Shown: positions 8,220 through 18,607, counted from the stretch's first letter. The stretch is DNA of 64,000 nucleotides from Scybalousia_A sp052170555 (GCA_052170555.1 JBQNAI010000007.1:1-64000), one strand, 5' to 3'. The notes: generated by a model not told the origin, from the letters alone. Made by a program: numbers and translations.

Positions 8220-11048
8220 TTACTTTTTTAAAGTCTCAGGAAGTAATGTTACTTTCACATATTCTTTGTGTTGTAAGTATTTTGTTGCAGATGCCTTGAT
8301 ATCTTCAGACGTAACCGAATTAACAAGATTGCTATATGTCTCCATATTTTTAATAGGTTTGTTATACAAGTATGAAGATTTAATAATGCTTAACCAGAAA
8401 TTATTTGAGGAAGAGTATTGAGATTCTCTACGTTTGATTAACTGCTCCTTTGCTTTTGCTAAATTAGTTTCATCTACACCATTTTTGATAACCTCGTCAA
8501 TTATCTCCCAGGTAGCTTTCTCTACTTTCTCTGTATTATCTGGAGCACAAGTGTAAGCAGCCATCATAGAGAATTCAGGTTTTGGAAATATACTATAATC
8601 CACTCCTAAATAAGGAGAATATGTGGCACCTAACTCTTCACGTATTTTTTCCGTAACTTTTATTTGAAGAATCTCTCCCATAACGTTAATAATTTGCTCT
8701 TCCTTATCGCCAGTTGAGAATGGTTTATTCATAACGATATACATAGTCGCTTTATCGTCTGTTCCTTTATACACTTTATCATCTACAACTCCGGTAGCAA
8801 ACTTAGGAGACACATCTTTCCACTGTTCCGTTTTACCTGTAGAAGGAATACCTCCGATATATTTCTCAATCATAGGCTTGATTTCGTTAATATCAAAATT
8901 ACCTATAAATTCAAAAGTGAAATCTGAAGCATTGTTAAACCTTTCTTTGAATATCTTATACATTTTATCAATATTAAGACTATTGATTTGCTTTTCAGTA
9001 GGTATTTGTATAGAACGTTTATCATTAGGATACATGCTCTTTTGCAGTTGTAAAGAGAAAGCAACTTGAGGGTTATTTTGAATCTGTTTTAACTGAGAAC
9101 GTAGATTCTCTATTCTAACATCCAAAATTTCTTTGTCTGCACGAGGAGAAGTAAAATACATATATATATATTGAAGTAATAATTCAAAATCTTTAGGAGT
9201 ACAATTACCATTTATACCTTCTGTTAAATCATTGATAAACGGCTCTGTACCAAAGGAATGTTTTTGTTGGAATTTGCTTAATTGATTGTGATCCATTTGT
9301 CCAATACCACTACCATCAATAATCCCGGCAGCCATTTGTGCATTGAATAGCATATCATCTGGATACAATGAAGTACCACCATTAGACCAAGATTGCATTA
9401 ATATTTCATTGTCTTTCAGAGTTGATGGTTTCAAAATAACTTTTGCTCCATTAGACATGGTCCATTCGGTGTATCCAAATTCATTATTTTGAGTCTCTTT
9501 ATTTACTTTGCCGACCTTTACATTTTCTGCAAAGAAAGGAACCTCTTTATAAGTATCCACATATGGCTTTGTTTTTAAGTTCTCACCATTTTCCAGTATC
9601 TTACGGATATCATTGGTTGTAGGAACTTTTAAGCCTTTTCTTTCTGGCATAGTCACATATGCAATAATATTTTCTTTAGTTATCCAATCTTTAGCCATAT
9701 TATTGATCTCTTCCAACGTAATTCCGTCCATCAATGATTTAGCCCAACGATACTCTTGACGAGCTCCCACAACAGGAGTTTGTTCCAAGAAATTATTTAC
9801 ATACTCCATTGCAAGAGTGGAAGAATTAATCTTATTAGATTCTTTAGCTGCTCTTTCGTATATTTCAAGTACTGTTTCTTTAGCTCTTTCAAATTCCGTG
9901 GATAGAAAACCGTGTTGTAAAACTCTTTGGTTTTCCTCAATTAAAACTTTTAGTGATTCAAGAATCTTACCATCTTTGCTAGTAGCTGCTAAAAGGTAAC
10001 CACCGGCATTACGAGCAATGAAAGAAGGTAAGAATCCACCCTGAGCACCCATAAAAGGACAACCTTTTTTCTGAGAAAGTTCGTTGAAACGGTTTGCAAG
10101 CATTGTTTCATAAAGATTAACCATCAAACCAAGGTTACGGAAATCGCCGACAGTTTTCATCGTAGGGACTTCTTTTTTGTACAGTACAAGAACGGTAGAA
10201 GAGGTCGCTTCCTTATCTGTTGCAACTGCAATCAAAGGTTCTTTGTTATTAGGAATACTAAAATTAGGTCTATTAAGAGGAGCTTCAGGTTTAGAGATCA
10301 TTGAGAAATAATCCTTAACCTTTTGTACCATCTCATCGGCATCAAAATCTCCTACGACAATGATAGCTTGATTATCTGGACGATACCAAGTTTTGTAAAA
10401 GTTACGTATTGAAGAATATTTAAAAGTTTTCAAATTTTCTAGCGTACCTATAGGAAGACGGTCGGCATATTTACTACCCTTCAATATGATAGGCCAGGTT
10501 TGACGACGCATACGATCCTCTGCTCCCTGACCTAAACGCCATTCCTCTATAATAACTCCTCTTTCGGCATCTATTTGAGAATCTGTCATGAGCATACCTG
10601 CAGCCCAGCCACCAAGTACTTTTAATCCTAAATTGAATAACTCAGGTTTATCTGTTGGCAGCGTCAATTGATAAACAGTTTGATCAAAAGCTGTGAAAGC
10701 ATTGTCATCTCTACCGAATGTAATACCCTCCTTTTGTAAAGCATCAGTCAAATCATTGCCAGGGAATTGTAATGTACCATTGAATCCCATATGTTCAGTG
10801 AAGTGAGCTAAACCTAATTGATCCTCTGTCTCCAATACTGAGCCAGCGTTTACGGCTAAGTAAAATTCTGCACGTTTTTCCGGTTTTTTATTTGATTTCA
10901 CATAGTACGTCATTCCGTTATCTAACTTCCCATAACGAACTGTACTTTCTAGTTTCATCTCCTGATTTAAGTCTACTTTGTTTTGGGAGAAACTTATTGT
11001 GCTAAATAATAAGCACAAACTAATTACTAAAAAACTTCTTTTTTTCAT
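8220..11048 (-). CDS. Exported M16 (insulinase/pitrilysin-family) zinc protease
   Basis: A 942-residue protease with a signal peptide (residues 1-21, ending SISFSQ). The N-terminal M16 domain holds the inverted zinc motif HFTEH (residues 82-86), with the third ligand in the downstream GVIIEEWR segment. It is followed by the inactive M16_C-type halves expected of a full-length four-domain enzyme, including the YRPDNQAIIVVGDFD block. It probably degrades peptides in the periplasm. Length is normal for the phylum. It is monocistronic, with a terminator at 8144-8177. A second, short M16 homologue lies at 36188. Confidence 0.93.
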   Translation of the reverse strand: MKKRSFLVISLCLLFSTISFSQNKVDLNQEMKLESTVRYGKLDNGMTYYVKSNKKPEKRAEFYLAVNAGSVLETEDQLGLAHFTEHMGFNGTLQFPGNDLTDALQKEGITFGRDDNAFTAFDQTVYQLTLPTDKPELFNLGLKVLGGWAAGMLMTDSQIDAERGVIIEEWRLGQGAEDRMRRQTWPIILKGSKYADRLPIGTLENLKTFKYSSIRNFYKTWYRPDNQAIIVVGDFDADEMVQKVKDYFSMISKPEAPLNRPNFSIPNNKEPLIAVATDKEATSSTVLVLYKKEVPTMKTVGDFRNLGLMVNLYETMLANRFNELSQKKGCPFMGAQGGFLPSFIARNAGGYLLAATSKDGKILESLKVLIEENQRVLQHGFLSTEFERAKETVLEIYERAAKESNKINSSTLAMEYVNNFLEQTPVVGARQEYRWAKSLMDGITLEEINNMAKDWITKENIIAYVTMPERKGLKVPTTNDIRKILENGENLKTKPYVDTYKEVPFFAENVKVGKVNKETQNNEFGYTEWTMSNGAKVILKPSTLKDNEILMQSWSNGGTSLYPDDMLFNAQMAAGIIDGSGIGQMDHNQLSKFQQKHSFGTEPFINDLTEGINGNCTPKDFELLLQYIYMYFTSPRADKEILDVRIENLRSQLKQIQNNPQVAFSLQLQKSMYPNDKRSIQIPTEKQINSLNIDKMYKIFKERFNNASDFTFEFIGNFDINEIKPMIEKYIGGIPSTGKTEQWKDVSPKFATGVVDDKVYKGTDDKATMYIVMNKPFSTGDKEEQIINVMGEILQIKVTEKIREELGATYSPYLGVDYSIFPKPEFSMMAAYTCAPDNTEKVEKATWEIIDEVIKNGVDETNLAKAKEQLIKRRESQYSSSNNFWLSIIKSSYLYNKPIKNMETYSNLVNSVTSEDIKASATKYLQHKEYVKVTLLPETLKK

Positions 11049-11172
11049 TTTGTTACTAATTATTTATAGTATATTCATATGATTATTTTACTTAATCTTA
11101 AGTACGAGCTTGCAAAATAACGAATTTTTTTGCTAATGACCAAATCTTTAATCAAAAATTTTAGTTTTGGTA

Positions 11173-11694
11173 TTATCTAAGATATATATCTATTAATCCC
11201 TCGGGAGCATGAATATACATCGTTCTATTCTCTCTATCTACTTTATTCAATATTTCATCAATCAGGGGTATTAATATTTCTTTATCATTAAAATTTATAT
11301 TCATTATGGGCTGAGTAGTATTATCTATGATTTCTTTTATTCTACCAATATTTCCTTCCTTTTCGTCTATAACTTTAAATCCTATAACCTCATGAAAGTA
11401 AAATTGATTACCACTTAATTTTGGTAGAAAATCTAACGGTAGATACATTTCTTTACCAACCAAAAGGCTGGCTTGTTCAAAATCTATTTCCTTAAAAGTG
11501 ACTACGACCTTATTGCCGTGATAACGAAAAGATGATATATCGTATTGAACCAGTCGTTTATTGATTTCTATATATAGGTACGATAAATCTTTATAGGTAT
11601 GGATATCATCTACATCCAAGAAAAGTACTAACTCTCCCTTATAAGAAAATGGTTTTACAATTTTGCCTAAATAAAAACAATTTTCTTTTTTCAT
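11173..11694 (-). CDS. rimM: 16S rRNA processing protein RimM
   Basis: RimM helps mature the 30S head by binding S19. The 173-residue product has the N-terminal RimM barrel (CFYLGKIVKPFSYKGELVLFL) and the C-terminal PRC-barrel (FYFHEVIGFKVIDE through ILIPLIDEILNKVD). It lies downstream of rpsP on the same strand, but a strong terminator (11778-11812) separates the two. It may therefore depend on readthrough or on its own weak promoter. Confidence 0.93.
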   Translation of the reverse strand: MKKENCFYLGKIVKPFSYKGELVLFLDVDDIHTYKDLSYLYIEINKRLVQYDISSFRYHGNKVVVTFKEIDFEQASLLVGKEMYLPLDFLPKLSGNQFYFHEVIGFKVIDEKEGNIGRIKEIIDNTTQPIMNINFNDKEILIPLIDEILNKVDRENRTMYIHAPEGLIDIYLR

Positions 11695-11777
11695 ATGTTT
11701 ATATTTATTTTAGAATTATTATGAAAATAAATTACAATCATTGGGAATGGGACCTATTTTTTTCCAAAAAAAAACAA

Positions 11778-11812
11778 AAGACCTGTAAATAATTTAAGTT
11801 AATACAGGTCTT
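11778..11812 (-). terminator. Terminator after rpsP
   Basis: Perfect 10-bp arms AAGACCTGTA (11778-11787) and TACAGGTCTT (11803-11812). On the minus strand it is followed by a T-rich stretch (the A-run at 11766-11777 on the plus strand). It lies in the rpsP-rimM gap, so it either ends rpsP transcription or attenuates rimM. Confidence 0.8.
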
Positions 11813-11847
11813 AAAACTTTTTGATAATAAAATAAATTGATACTTTA

Positions 11848-12402
11848 CTATTCCATGACAGGAGTTTGTTCTACTACATCTTCGTTTGCTGAGGTCTGTT
11901 CATTGGTCTCAGTTGATACCTCTGCATTCTTAGAAGCCTCCATTTCAGCTCTTTTTTTTGCTATAGCTTCAGCTCTTTTTGTATTGACATTAGCCTCTAC
12001 CTTCAAAGCTTCCTTGCGTTTAGTACTCTTCTCATTAGCATTTTTAGCTACTTTAACAGCAATCTTTTTCTCTCTTTCTTCCATGTATTCATTGAAACGC
12101 TTATCTGCTACCTCCTGAGAGAAAGCTCCTTTTTTGACTCCGCCTTGTAAGTGTTTCTTGTACAAAACTCCTGTGTAACGAAGTAAAGAACGAACGGTAT
12201 CTGTAGGTTGAGCACCATTCTGTAACCACTTACATGCTTTGTCTACATCTATCACAACTGTAGAGGGTGAGGTTAGAGGATTGTAAGTGCCAATTTTTTC
12301 AATGAATTTTCCATCACGTGCTGCACGAGCATCTGCTATTACAATATGATAAAAAGGTTGGTTCTTTTTACCATGTCTCTGTAATCTGATTTTTACTGCC
12401 AT
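11848..12402 (-). CDS. rpsP: 30S ribosomal protein S16 with C-terminal extension
   Basis: S16 binds 16S rRNA early in 30S assembly. Residues 1 to about 85 form the conserved domain (MAVKIRLQRHGKKNQPFYHI, GTYNPLTSP, WLQNGAQPTDTVRSLL). The remaining hundred residues are a lysine/alanine/glutamate-rich, probably helical tail with an acidic end. That gives 184 residues against about 80-90 in Escherichia coli. Such tails are usual in Bacteroidota S16 and are not a fusion. It has a promoter at 12450-12479 and a terminator directly downstream. Confidence 0.95.
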   Translation of the reverse strand: MAVKIRLQRHGKKNQPFYHIVIADARAARDGKFIEKIGTYNPLTSPSTVVIDVDKACKWLQNGAQPTDTVRSLLRYTGVLYKKHLQGGVKKGAFSQEVADKRFNEYMEEREKKIAVKVAKNANEKSTKRKEALKVEANVNTKRAEAIAKKRAEMEASKNAEVSTETNEQTSANEDVVEQTPVME

Positions 12403-12449
12403 TTTGTTTTCTTTTTACTTAAAAGTTAAATTAATTAATAACGAATTTG

Positions 12450-12479
12450 CAAATTTACAATTTTTATTTAGAATACCAA
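12450..12479 (-). promoter_or_regulatory. Promoter of rpsP
   Basis: On the minus strand: TTG (12479-12477), a 19-nt spacer, then TAAATTTG (12457-12450). It lies about 48 nt before the ATG. Confidence 0.65.
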
Positions 12480-12567
12480 GAGTTTTGATATAATTTTTTA
12501 TTTCTAACACATTATTGCTTGGCTTGGAATAATTGAATTTGTAATGAGATAGTGACAAAATAAACTA

Positions 12568-14232
12568 CTATAAAATCCATTCTTCTTGAGTTTGCCATCC
12601 TTTACGAATAGATATCGTTTTATCAAAAAATATTACTTTTTCCGGGATAGTGTTCTTATGAAAGTTACCCTTATCCCACTTATTATTATTGTTTGTATCT
12701 ATGATTACTCTTAGTCTATATTTCCCTTCCTTTAAATTTTTAAATTCATTGTTTGTGTTATCAGTCTTTGCAATAATGTCTTTACCTATTTGTTTATTTT
12801 CGGTATCGAACAAAGATAATATAATGTTCTGATTAGGATCAGTACTGTCAGATACTGTGACAGTAAAACTACCATAATCATCTTGTGAATCAATATGGAA
12901 TTTTTGTTTCATAGACTCGTTGTTACATCCTCTGATATCGCAAATTTGATTACTGTCTATCAATAATGTATATTCTACACCTTGTAACCATTCTAAAGAA
13001 CAAGATAATATTTTGGGATTATTATTATCGGATAACAACTTTACAGAAATTGTATCATTGTCATGTATGATATTTGCGATAACATCTGTATTATTTATAT
13101 TTGGTAGTGTATATGGTGAGATTATTTTTAAATTTTCAAAAAATGATATACTATCTTGCATTAAAGAAAACTTAAAAGTTTTTCCCTCTTCGTTGTTCTT
13201 TTTTTTTCTTTTATTGAATGTTAGATCCAATCTTTCTTTAAATTTTTCTGTTTGTTCAACTTCTACTTGTATAGTGTCAAAAATAGGATTACGAATGGAA
13301 TAAATGGTAATTGTATCCTTATTTTCATTTTTATGAATGACAAAATCTTTTTCATCTATTGACGGGGTATTGAATATGATGTTGAAATCATCTGTTGTTG
13401 GTATGGATGTAACTATTTGTATCTCATATTCATTGTTTATCTTAGATGCAACTATTTTGGGGATAGTATCTTCTGCAGTATTGTATAGTAAGGGAGAAAT
13501 AAATTTTGTAAATTGTTCATCATCTTTCTTTTGTTCGTATGGAACTTTTATCTTAGCGACGGCAAATCCCTCGGAAGCAAGGTCGTATATCATATTTTGG
13601 TTTAAATCTTCAAAGGCAATAATCATATATTTCCCTTCTTTGATGTTACGGAAATAGAAATCACCCATAGAGTCTGACTTTGTGATATAGTCAGGTAAGT
13701 TTTTTTGAATGTATGTTGGATTATCGTTACGATAAAGTGCAACATATTTTGAAGGTTCTGGTTTTAGTGTATAGGCATTAATGACTCTATTTTTGTAAGT
13801 AAATGTGTCAATATTATTTCCTGTGGAAATAGCAAAAGAAAAGTGAGATAAGCGATTACCCTCTGTAAAATCAATGATAGCATCTGTAAAATCAAAAATA
13901 TAAGTAGTATTTTCTACAAGAGAATCAATATCTTTTATGTAAAGACTTTTGAGTTTGCTACTAATAGTTGGCTTTTTTTTCAATGGAGGAGAGATAATAA
14001 GCTTTGTGGTTGCATTATCCAAAACGATATATTCGTCAAAATGTATTTCTATGGAATTACCCTTGAAGTTGACTGAGTTTTCTTTTGGTTGAGATGATAC
14101 AAACTTGGGTGCGGAAATATCCTTACTGCCACCTTGGGGAGGGACAATCCTTGCACAGGAAGAAATTATAAAACCCAACAATACTATTGTACAATATCTA
14201 CTGAACAGAATATCGTGCAGATGTTGTTTCAT
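12568..14232 (-). CDS. Outer-surface lipoprotein with N-terminal Ig-like (SbsA/Big_5) domain
   Basis: A 554-residue lipoprotein. The signal peptide ends in the lipobox IISSC (Cys26) and is followed by the PPQGGSKDISAPKFVSSQP segment seen in a family conserved across Bacteroidota. An Ig-like domain follows (about 40-140, SIEIHFDEYIVLDN). Further beta-rich modules include two segments with EF-hand-like Asp/Asn loops (DLNQNMIYDLAS near 208 and DTNNNNKWDKG near 515). Function is unknown; it is inferred to be an outer-membrane lipoprotein. Confidence 0.8.
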   Translation of the reverse strand: MKQHLHDILFSRYCTIVLLGFIISSCARIVPPQGGSKDISAPKFVSSQPKENSVNFKGNSIEIHFDEYIVLDNATTKLIISPPLKKKPTISSKLKSLYIKDIDSLVENTTYIFDFTDAIIDFTEGNRLSHFSFAISTGNNIDTFTYKNRVINAYTLKPEPSKYVALYRNDNPTYIQKNLPDYITKSDSMGDFYFRNIKEGKYMIIAFEDLNQNMIYDLASEGFAVAKIKVPYEQKKDDEQFTKFISPLLYNTAEDTIPKIVASKINNEYEIQIVTSIPTTDDFNIIFNTPSIDEKDFVIHKNENKDTITIYSIRNPIFDTIQVEVEQTEKFKERLDLTFNKRKKKNNEEGKTFKFSLMQDSISFFENLKIISPYTLPNINNTDVIANIIHDNDTISVKLLSDNNNPKILSCSLEWLQGVEYTLLIDSNQICDIRGCNNESMKQKFHIDSQDDYGSFTVTVSDSTDPNQNIILSLFDTENKQIGKDIIAKTDNTNNEFKNLKEGKYRLRVIIDTNNNNKWDKGNFHKNTIPEKVIFFDKTISIRKGWQTQEEWIL

Positions 14233-14267
14233 GAAAAGTCATTTTTAGTTGATTTTGCAAAGATAAA

Positions 14268-14275
14268 CATTTTTT
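14268..14275 (-). promoter_or_regulatory. -7 box for the Ig-like lipoprotein gene
   Basis: TATCTTTG followed by C on the minus strand, 36 nt before the ATG. No convincing -33 element is seen. Confidence 0.5.
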
Positions 14276-14409
14276 TTGTCATAGCATAAAAAGGTAAAGA
14301 CATTTCTCTATACATTGTTGGAATATGTATTCATAAAAAAATAAAGTGTTATAACAATATTGGATTACATATTTACGTTACGAAGCGGTAATGATATAAT
14401 CTTTAATTT

Positions 14410-15729
14410 ATGGGAAAACATAAGGAGATAAGACAGATAAAGTTTATACTATATAAGTATTTTTCGCTAAGGAGTGATAAAGATAATGAGGGTCGTATTA
14501 TTGAAGATATAAAGCGTGGGATTAGTTTTCGTGGTGCAAATCTCTGGATATTGATACTTGCTATATTTGTTGCATCTTTCGGATTGAATGTTAATTCTAC
14601 AGCTGTTATTATCGGAGCCATGCTAATTTCTCCTTTAATGGGACCGATTATCGGCATGGGATGGGCGATAGGAACGGTAGATTTTGATATCCTCAAACGG
14701 GCTTTCAAAAATTACCTAATTACTACTGTAATTAGTATAGTTACAGCAACTATTTATTTTGTAGTTACACCATTTGATGAAGCACAAAGCGAACTTTTGG
14801 CTCGTACAACTCCAACAATCTATGATGTTTTGATCGCTTTCTGTGGTGGAGCGGCAGGAATTATTGCTACGTGCACAAAACAAAAAACAAATGTGATATC
14901 AGGAGTGGCTATTGCTACTGCTTTGATGCCCCCTTTATGTACAGCAGGGTATGGAATAGCAATGGGTGAAATATCTTATTTCTTGGGAGCATTCTATCTT
15001 TACTTTATAAATAGTGTTTTTATTTGTACAGCGACCTTTTTGGGCGTTAAGGTTATGCATTTCCACAAAAAGAATATGCTAAATACACGACATGCTACTA
15101 CTATTCGTAAATATTTTTATATAATAATAGCAGTTGCAATTATACCATCTATATTTATGACAGTAAGTATTGTTAATAACAGTTTATTGAATACAAACAT
15201 TAATCTGTTTATCAAGGAGCAATTGTCAAGTAGTGCTACTAAAATAATTTCTCATGATTTGGACAAAGAGACTAAGATATTACGGTTCGTTGCTGTCGGC
15301 AAAGAGATAACATCTTCACGTATAGAAGAGTTAAATAAGGAGTTGAAAAAATATAAATTGAATAAATACAAATTGCAAATACTACAAGGTAGTGAGTATA
15401 GTGATGTTATTGAAACTAATGGACAATGGACAGAATTAAATGTACATATTGCTGAATTAGAGTCAGAACTGAATAAATACAAACGTTTGGAAAGTTTAAG
15501 TAATACCCTAAGTGATGAAATCAAAGTATTATTTCCATATATCAGAACAGTGTCTTTGTCCAGGTGTAAGCAAGCTAATATTGCTGATACAACACAACAA
15601 ACGGTAATTATAGCAGTTCTGGAATCCGATAGGGTAGAGGATATAAGTGTGGAGAAAAAACAAAAAATTCAACAGTGGCTACAAGCACGTACGAAGGAAA
15701 ATCAAATTAAAATTTATTTGACTGAATAG
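14410..15729 (+). CDS. DUF389 family multi-pass membrane protein
   Basis: A 439-residue inner-membrane protein. After a short polar N terminus come several hydrophobic helices (about residues 42-260). They include the conserved LNVNSTAVIIGAMLISPLMG and GMGWAIGTVDF segments of the DUF389 (TIGR00341) family, and FCGGAAGIIA and ATALMPPLCTAGYGIA. A soluble C-terminal half (about 265-439) with predicted helices carries the family's DUF389-type tail. The physiological role is unknown. It is transcribed divergently from the Ig-like lipoprotein gene. Confidence 0.88.
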   Translation: MGKHKEIRQIKFILYKYFSLRSDKDNEGRIIEDIKRGISFRGANLWILILAIFVASFGLNVNSTAVIIGAMLISPLMGPIIGMGWAIGTVDFDILKRAFKNYLITTVISIVTATIYFVVTPFDEAQSELLARTTPTIYDVLIAFCGGAAGIIATCTKQKTNVISGVAIATALMPPLCTAGYGIAMGEISYFLGAFYLYFINSVFICTATFLGVKVMHFHKKNMLNTRHATTIRKYFYIIIAVAIIPSIFMTVSIVNNSLLNTNINLFIKEQLSSSATKIISHDLDKETKILRFVAVGKEITSSRIEELNKELKKYKLNKYKLQILQGSEYSDVIETNGQWTELNVHIAELESELNKYKRLESLSNTLSDEIKVLFPYIRTVSLSRCKQANIADTTQQTVIIAVLESDRVEDISVEKKQKIQQWLQARTKENQIKIYLTE

Positions 15730-15799
15730 ATATTTTCAACAGTACAAAATAAGAATAGAACTATTAATGAAGATGTTTTAGTTACTCAAAGGAGTGGCT

Positions 15800-16669
15800 T
15801 TACTTTTGTGGAGTAAGTTGTTGATGAATATATTTTTCAATTTTCTTCATAAGCCACATAGGTGTAGATGTAGCACCGGAAATTCCAATAATATTGAACT
15901 GTTTTATTGTTTCTAATTCAATATCTGTGACATCAGAAATAAAAAATGTGTTTTGGTTATTATTCTTACATAAAGTATAGAGATAAAGTCCGTTGGATGA
16001 ATCTTTTCCTGATACGAACAGAACACAATCAACACTTTTAGCAAAGTGTTCTATCTTTTCAGCTCTGGAAGATACTTTCTTGCAAATACTATCTGTAATC
16101 AGAATTTCTTTTGTTTGGTGTTTGGCTTTTATAAGTTTTATTATATTCCAATAATCTTCTTTGTTTTTGGTTGTTTGTGAAAATATATGTAAGGGTTTTG
16201 TCATATCTATTTTATCTATATCTGATTCGTTAGACACAACTATTGCATTATTTTGTGTTTGTCCACAAAGACCTATAACTTCTGGGTGATTGAGTTTGCC
16301 AAATATTACAATTTGACCTCCCTTTTGTTTCATGTTTTCGTAACCTCTGAGAACATCTTTTTGAAGTTTCAATACCATAGGACAGGTAGCATCAATAAGT
16401 GTAATATTATTATTTTTTGCTGAAATATATGTGGATGGTGGCTCGCCGTGGGCACGAATCATAACTTTACGGTTACTTAGCCGTTCAAACTCTTGCAAAG
16501 AAATGGTTCTTAATCCTTGCTTTTCCAAGCGTTGTACCTCCATGGAATTATGTACTATGTCTCCTATACAATACAAAGTACCTTCCTGTTCCAATTCTTT
16601 TTCCAAAGCATTTATCGCCCTTACAACTCCAAAACAAAAGCCTGCATGTTGTTCTATTATAGTGGTCAT
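15800..16669 (-). CDS. ispH: 4-hydroxy-3-methylbut-2-enyl diphosphate reductase
   Basis: Last enzyme of the MEP isoprenoid pathway. It reduces HMBPP to IPP and DMAPP with a 4Fe-4S cluster. All three cluster cysteines are visible: C12 (HAGFCFGV), C96 (IDATCPMV) and C196 (TDSICKKV). The substrate-site motifs RAHGEPP and KLNHPEV are also present. The 289-residue length is normal. It ends 70 nt from the convergent DUF389 gene and lies 40 nt downstream of the acetyltransferase gene, so it may belong to that transcript. Confidence 0.95.
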   Translation of the reverse strand: MTTIIEQHAGFCFGVVRAINALEKELEQEGTLYCIGDIVHNSMEVQRLEKQGLRTISLQEFERLSNRKVMIRAHGEPPSTYISAKNNNITLIDATCPMVLKLQKDVLRGYENMKQKGGQIVIFGKLNHPEVIGLCGQTQNNAIVVSNESDIDKIDMTKPLHIFSQTTKNKEDYWNIIKLIKAKHQTKEILITDSICKKVSSRAEKIEHFAKSVDCVLFVSGKDSSNGLYLYTLCKNNNQNTFFISDVTDIELETIKQFNIIGISGATSTPMWLMKKIEKYIHQQLTPQK

Positions 16670-16709
16670 TAGATTGTATCAATTTATAAACAAATATTAT
16701 GTTTTAATA

Positions 16710-17693
16710 TTATCTATCAAGCATTAGAAACATTCTTCCGTTGGAAAATAACATTGTTGTTAAATCCTTTATGCTTACTGTTTTTATTCCATAGGAATTT
16801 TCCACATCTCTTAGTTTGCCATCTTTAATTTCCACCATTATATTATTTTCTTGAATAATATCGTCAGTAATATGTATTCTCATATCTGTAAAGCAAGATT
16901 TTGTGGCATATAACTCCAATATCTTTCTAACGTTTATAATTCTTATCATAGTATTGTGAGATGTGGATATTTTAACATCTTTATTCAACTTTTTTGCAAT
17001 AAAAGATAATAAAACCTGCTTTGATTCTAAATCATTAAAATCTATATGCAACAATTCAATAAAGTCTTTCATTTCTTTCCCTACAGCAAAAGCTTTATTT
17101 GTCCCGCGATAAGTAACACAGAAGCGTAAGTATTCTTCGTTATTGTACAAAGACAGTGTATTATTTGTATGTTTTACGGCATTATCAATACAAGTAAAAA
17201 ATTTACTATATTGATTATTCATAATATTTGGCTGTGTTACGAAAATATATTTGGACATCAATATTTCATCAGCTGAGTTTTTACTAAATATTTCATGAGC
17301 TGAATTATTGCATTTGATAAATTCGAACCTGTTGTAATAATAGACTAGACTATTTTTTGCCGCTATTAACCCACACAGGTAGAAGTCTTGTATATAAAGA
17401 TTGTTTAATGTATGATTTATCAATTTTGAGGCAAATCCTTGACCTCTGAATTTGTTGTCTGTAAGAATTCCGCTTAGATAAGCAAAAGGAAATGTCATTT
17501 TATGCCATAACCATTGATATTCACAAGCAATTAAACAGCTGATAAGATTATCTTTTTCACTGATATGATAAAACGTTTTATAATTCAAAAATGTGGCAAA
17601 GTATTTTTCAATAAATGTCTTATCATCTTGGAAAATATCTTGCCATAATTCCGAATATTTATTTACCCATTTACTATTTACCTCATTTTTCAT
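16710..17693 (-). CDS. GNAT-family N-acetyltransferase
   Basis: A 327-residue protein. The N-terminal half contains the acetyl-CoA-binding region of GNAT enzymes: the AYLSGILTDNKFRGQGFASKL block with the RGQGFA pyrophosphate loop, then YYYNRFEFIKC. The C-terminal half (about 180-327) is less typical, with a possible sterol-carrier-like fold as in Eis-type proteins, though not identifiable here. Its ATG overlaps the stop of the DUF2156 gene by one base (TAATG), so the two are translationally coupled. The substrate is unknown. Confidence 0.82.
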   Translation of the reverse strand: MKNEVNSKWVNKYSELWQDIFQDDKTFIEKYFATFLNYKTFYHISEKDNLISCLIACEYQWLWHKMTFPFAYLSGILTDNKFRGQGFASKLINHTLNNLYIQDFYLCGLIAAKNSLVYYYNRFEFIKCNNSAHEIFSKNSADEILMSKYIFVTQPNIMNNQYSKFFTCIDNAVKHTNNTLSLYNNEEYLRFCVTYRGTNKAFAVGKEMKDFIELLHIDFNDLESKQVLLSFIAKKLNKDVKISTSHNTMIRIINVRKILELYATKSCFTDMRIHITDDIIQENNIMVEIKDGKLRDVENSYGIKTVSIKDLTTMLFSNGRMFLMLDR

Positions 17694-18592
17694 TAAATTT
17701 CTATGGTACAGATGTATTTTTCTATTAATTGATACGGGTGATAAGATAATTTAGCTTGTCTTAATCCCATTATTCCTTTATCTTCCTCTCTGTTGATGTA
17801 AATAAATTGCGGTGGCATCTGAATCGCCATTTCTTTATTTATAACTGTATATGACCCCATGTAATTTCTGTCTGCTTTTTCTACATGTGTGTCAAATGTA
17901 TCGTGATTTATTGGACTACCGATAGAGAATGCAACCATTTTATCTTGTACATAAAGACTCAAACCAAAAATTTCAAGTTCATCAAACCAATCAAAAAGAT
18001 ATTCTATTACATATTTTTCATCATCATAATCCCTTTTATACTCAGGAGATATGTTCATTTCTTGTTCTCTCCAGGTTTGGAGCATTTCTAAGCAAGATTG
18101 TTTATCGTTTTTAGTCAATTGCTTTGTTGTATATTCATATCTGTTTGAAAATTGATTGATGTGATTGCGTTTAGGTTGATATTTTTTTCCTTTCAATGTC
18201 ATTAAGTCTTCACGAGTGTACAAATAATCATACATATTTCTGTTTGCAGTAATTTGACAATGCTCACAAGTACAATTTTTTATTATTTCAGGATTATCTA
18301 TAACAAAAGCAATTTTGTAATTGTTTTCTTTGGAATCTTGAATCAATATTGGAGCAATATCTTTCAACGTTTTTTCTCCCAAAGGCAAGTAATAAAGTAT
18401 ATATTTTTGATAATCCAAATGTATTCTTGTTAAAAGAGTTTTTTTGTCTTGTTCATAATACTCTCCATGGTACAAGAACGAATAGCAACATAGGTTGCCA
18501 AATGAATTTTCCGCGTTGCGAGGTAGTTTGTTATGGTAATAACGCTTGAAAAGAGCGTGTTTGTCTGGTGTAATGGGCTGAAAGTCTAACAT
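17693..18592 (-). CDS. DUF2156 domain protein (phosphatidylglycerol lysyltransferase C-domain-like)
   Basis: A 299-residue cytoplasmic protein with the acyltransferase-like DUF2156 fold: DFQPITPDKHALFKRYYHN at the N terminus, DYLYTREDLMTLKGKKYQPKRNHINQF in the middle, and the C-terminal YINREEDKGIMGLRQAKLSYHP block. Related domains in MprF transfer amino acids to lipids, but this protein has no membrane part, so that function should not be assumed. It is coupled to the downstream GNAT gene by a one-base overlap, a pairing common in Bacteroidales. Confidence 0.87.
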   Translation of the reverse strand: MLDFQPITPDKHALFKRYYHNKLPRNAENSFGNLCCYSFLYHGEYYEQDKKTLLTRIHLDYQKYILYYLPLGEKTLKDIAPILIQDSKENNYKIAFVIDNPEIIKNCTCEHCQITANRNMYDYLYTREDLMTLKGKKYQPKRNHINQFSNRYEYTTKQLTKNDKQSCLEMLQTWREQEMNISPEYKRDYDDEKYVIEYLFDWFDELEIFGLSLYVQDKMVAFSIGSPINHDTFDTHVEKADRNYMGSYTVINKEMAIQMPPQFIYINREEDKGIMGLRQAKLSYHPYQLIEKYICTIEI

Positions 18593-18607
18593 ATTTTAAT
18601 ACTTGTT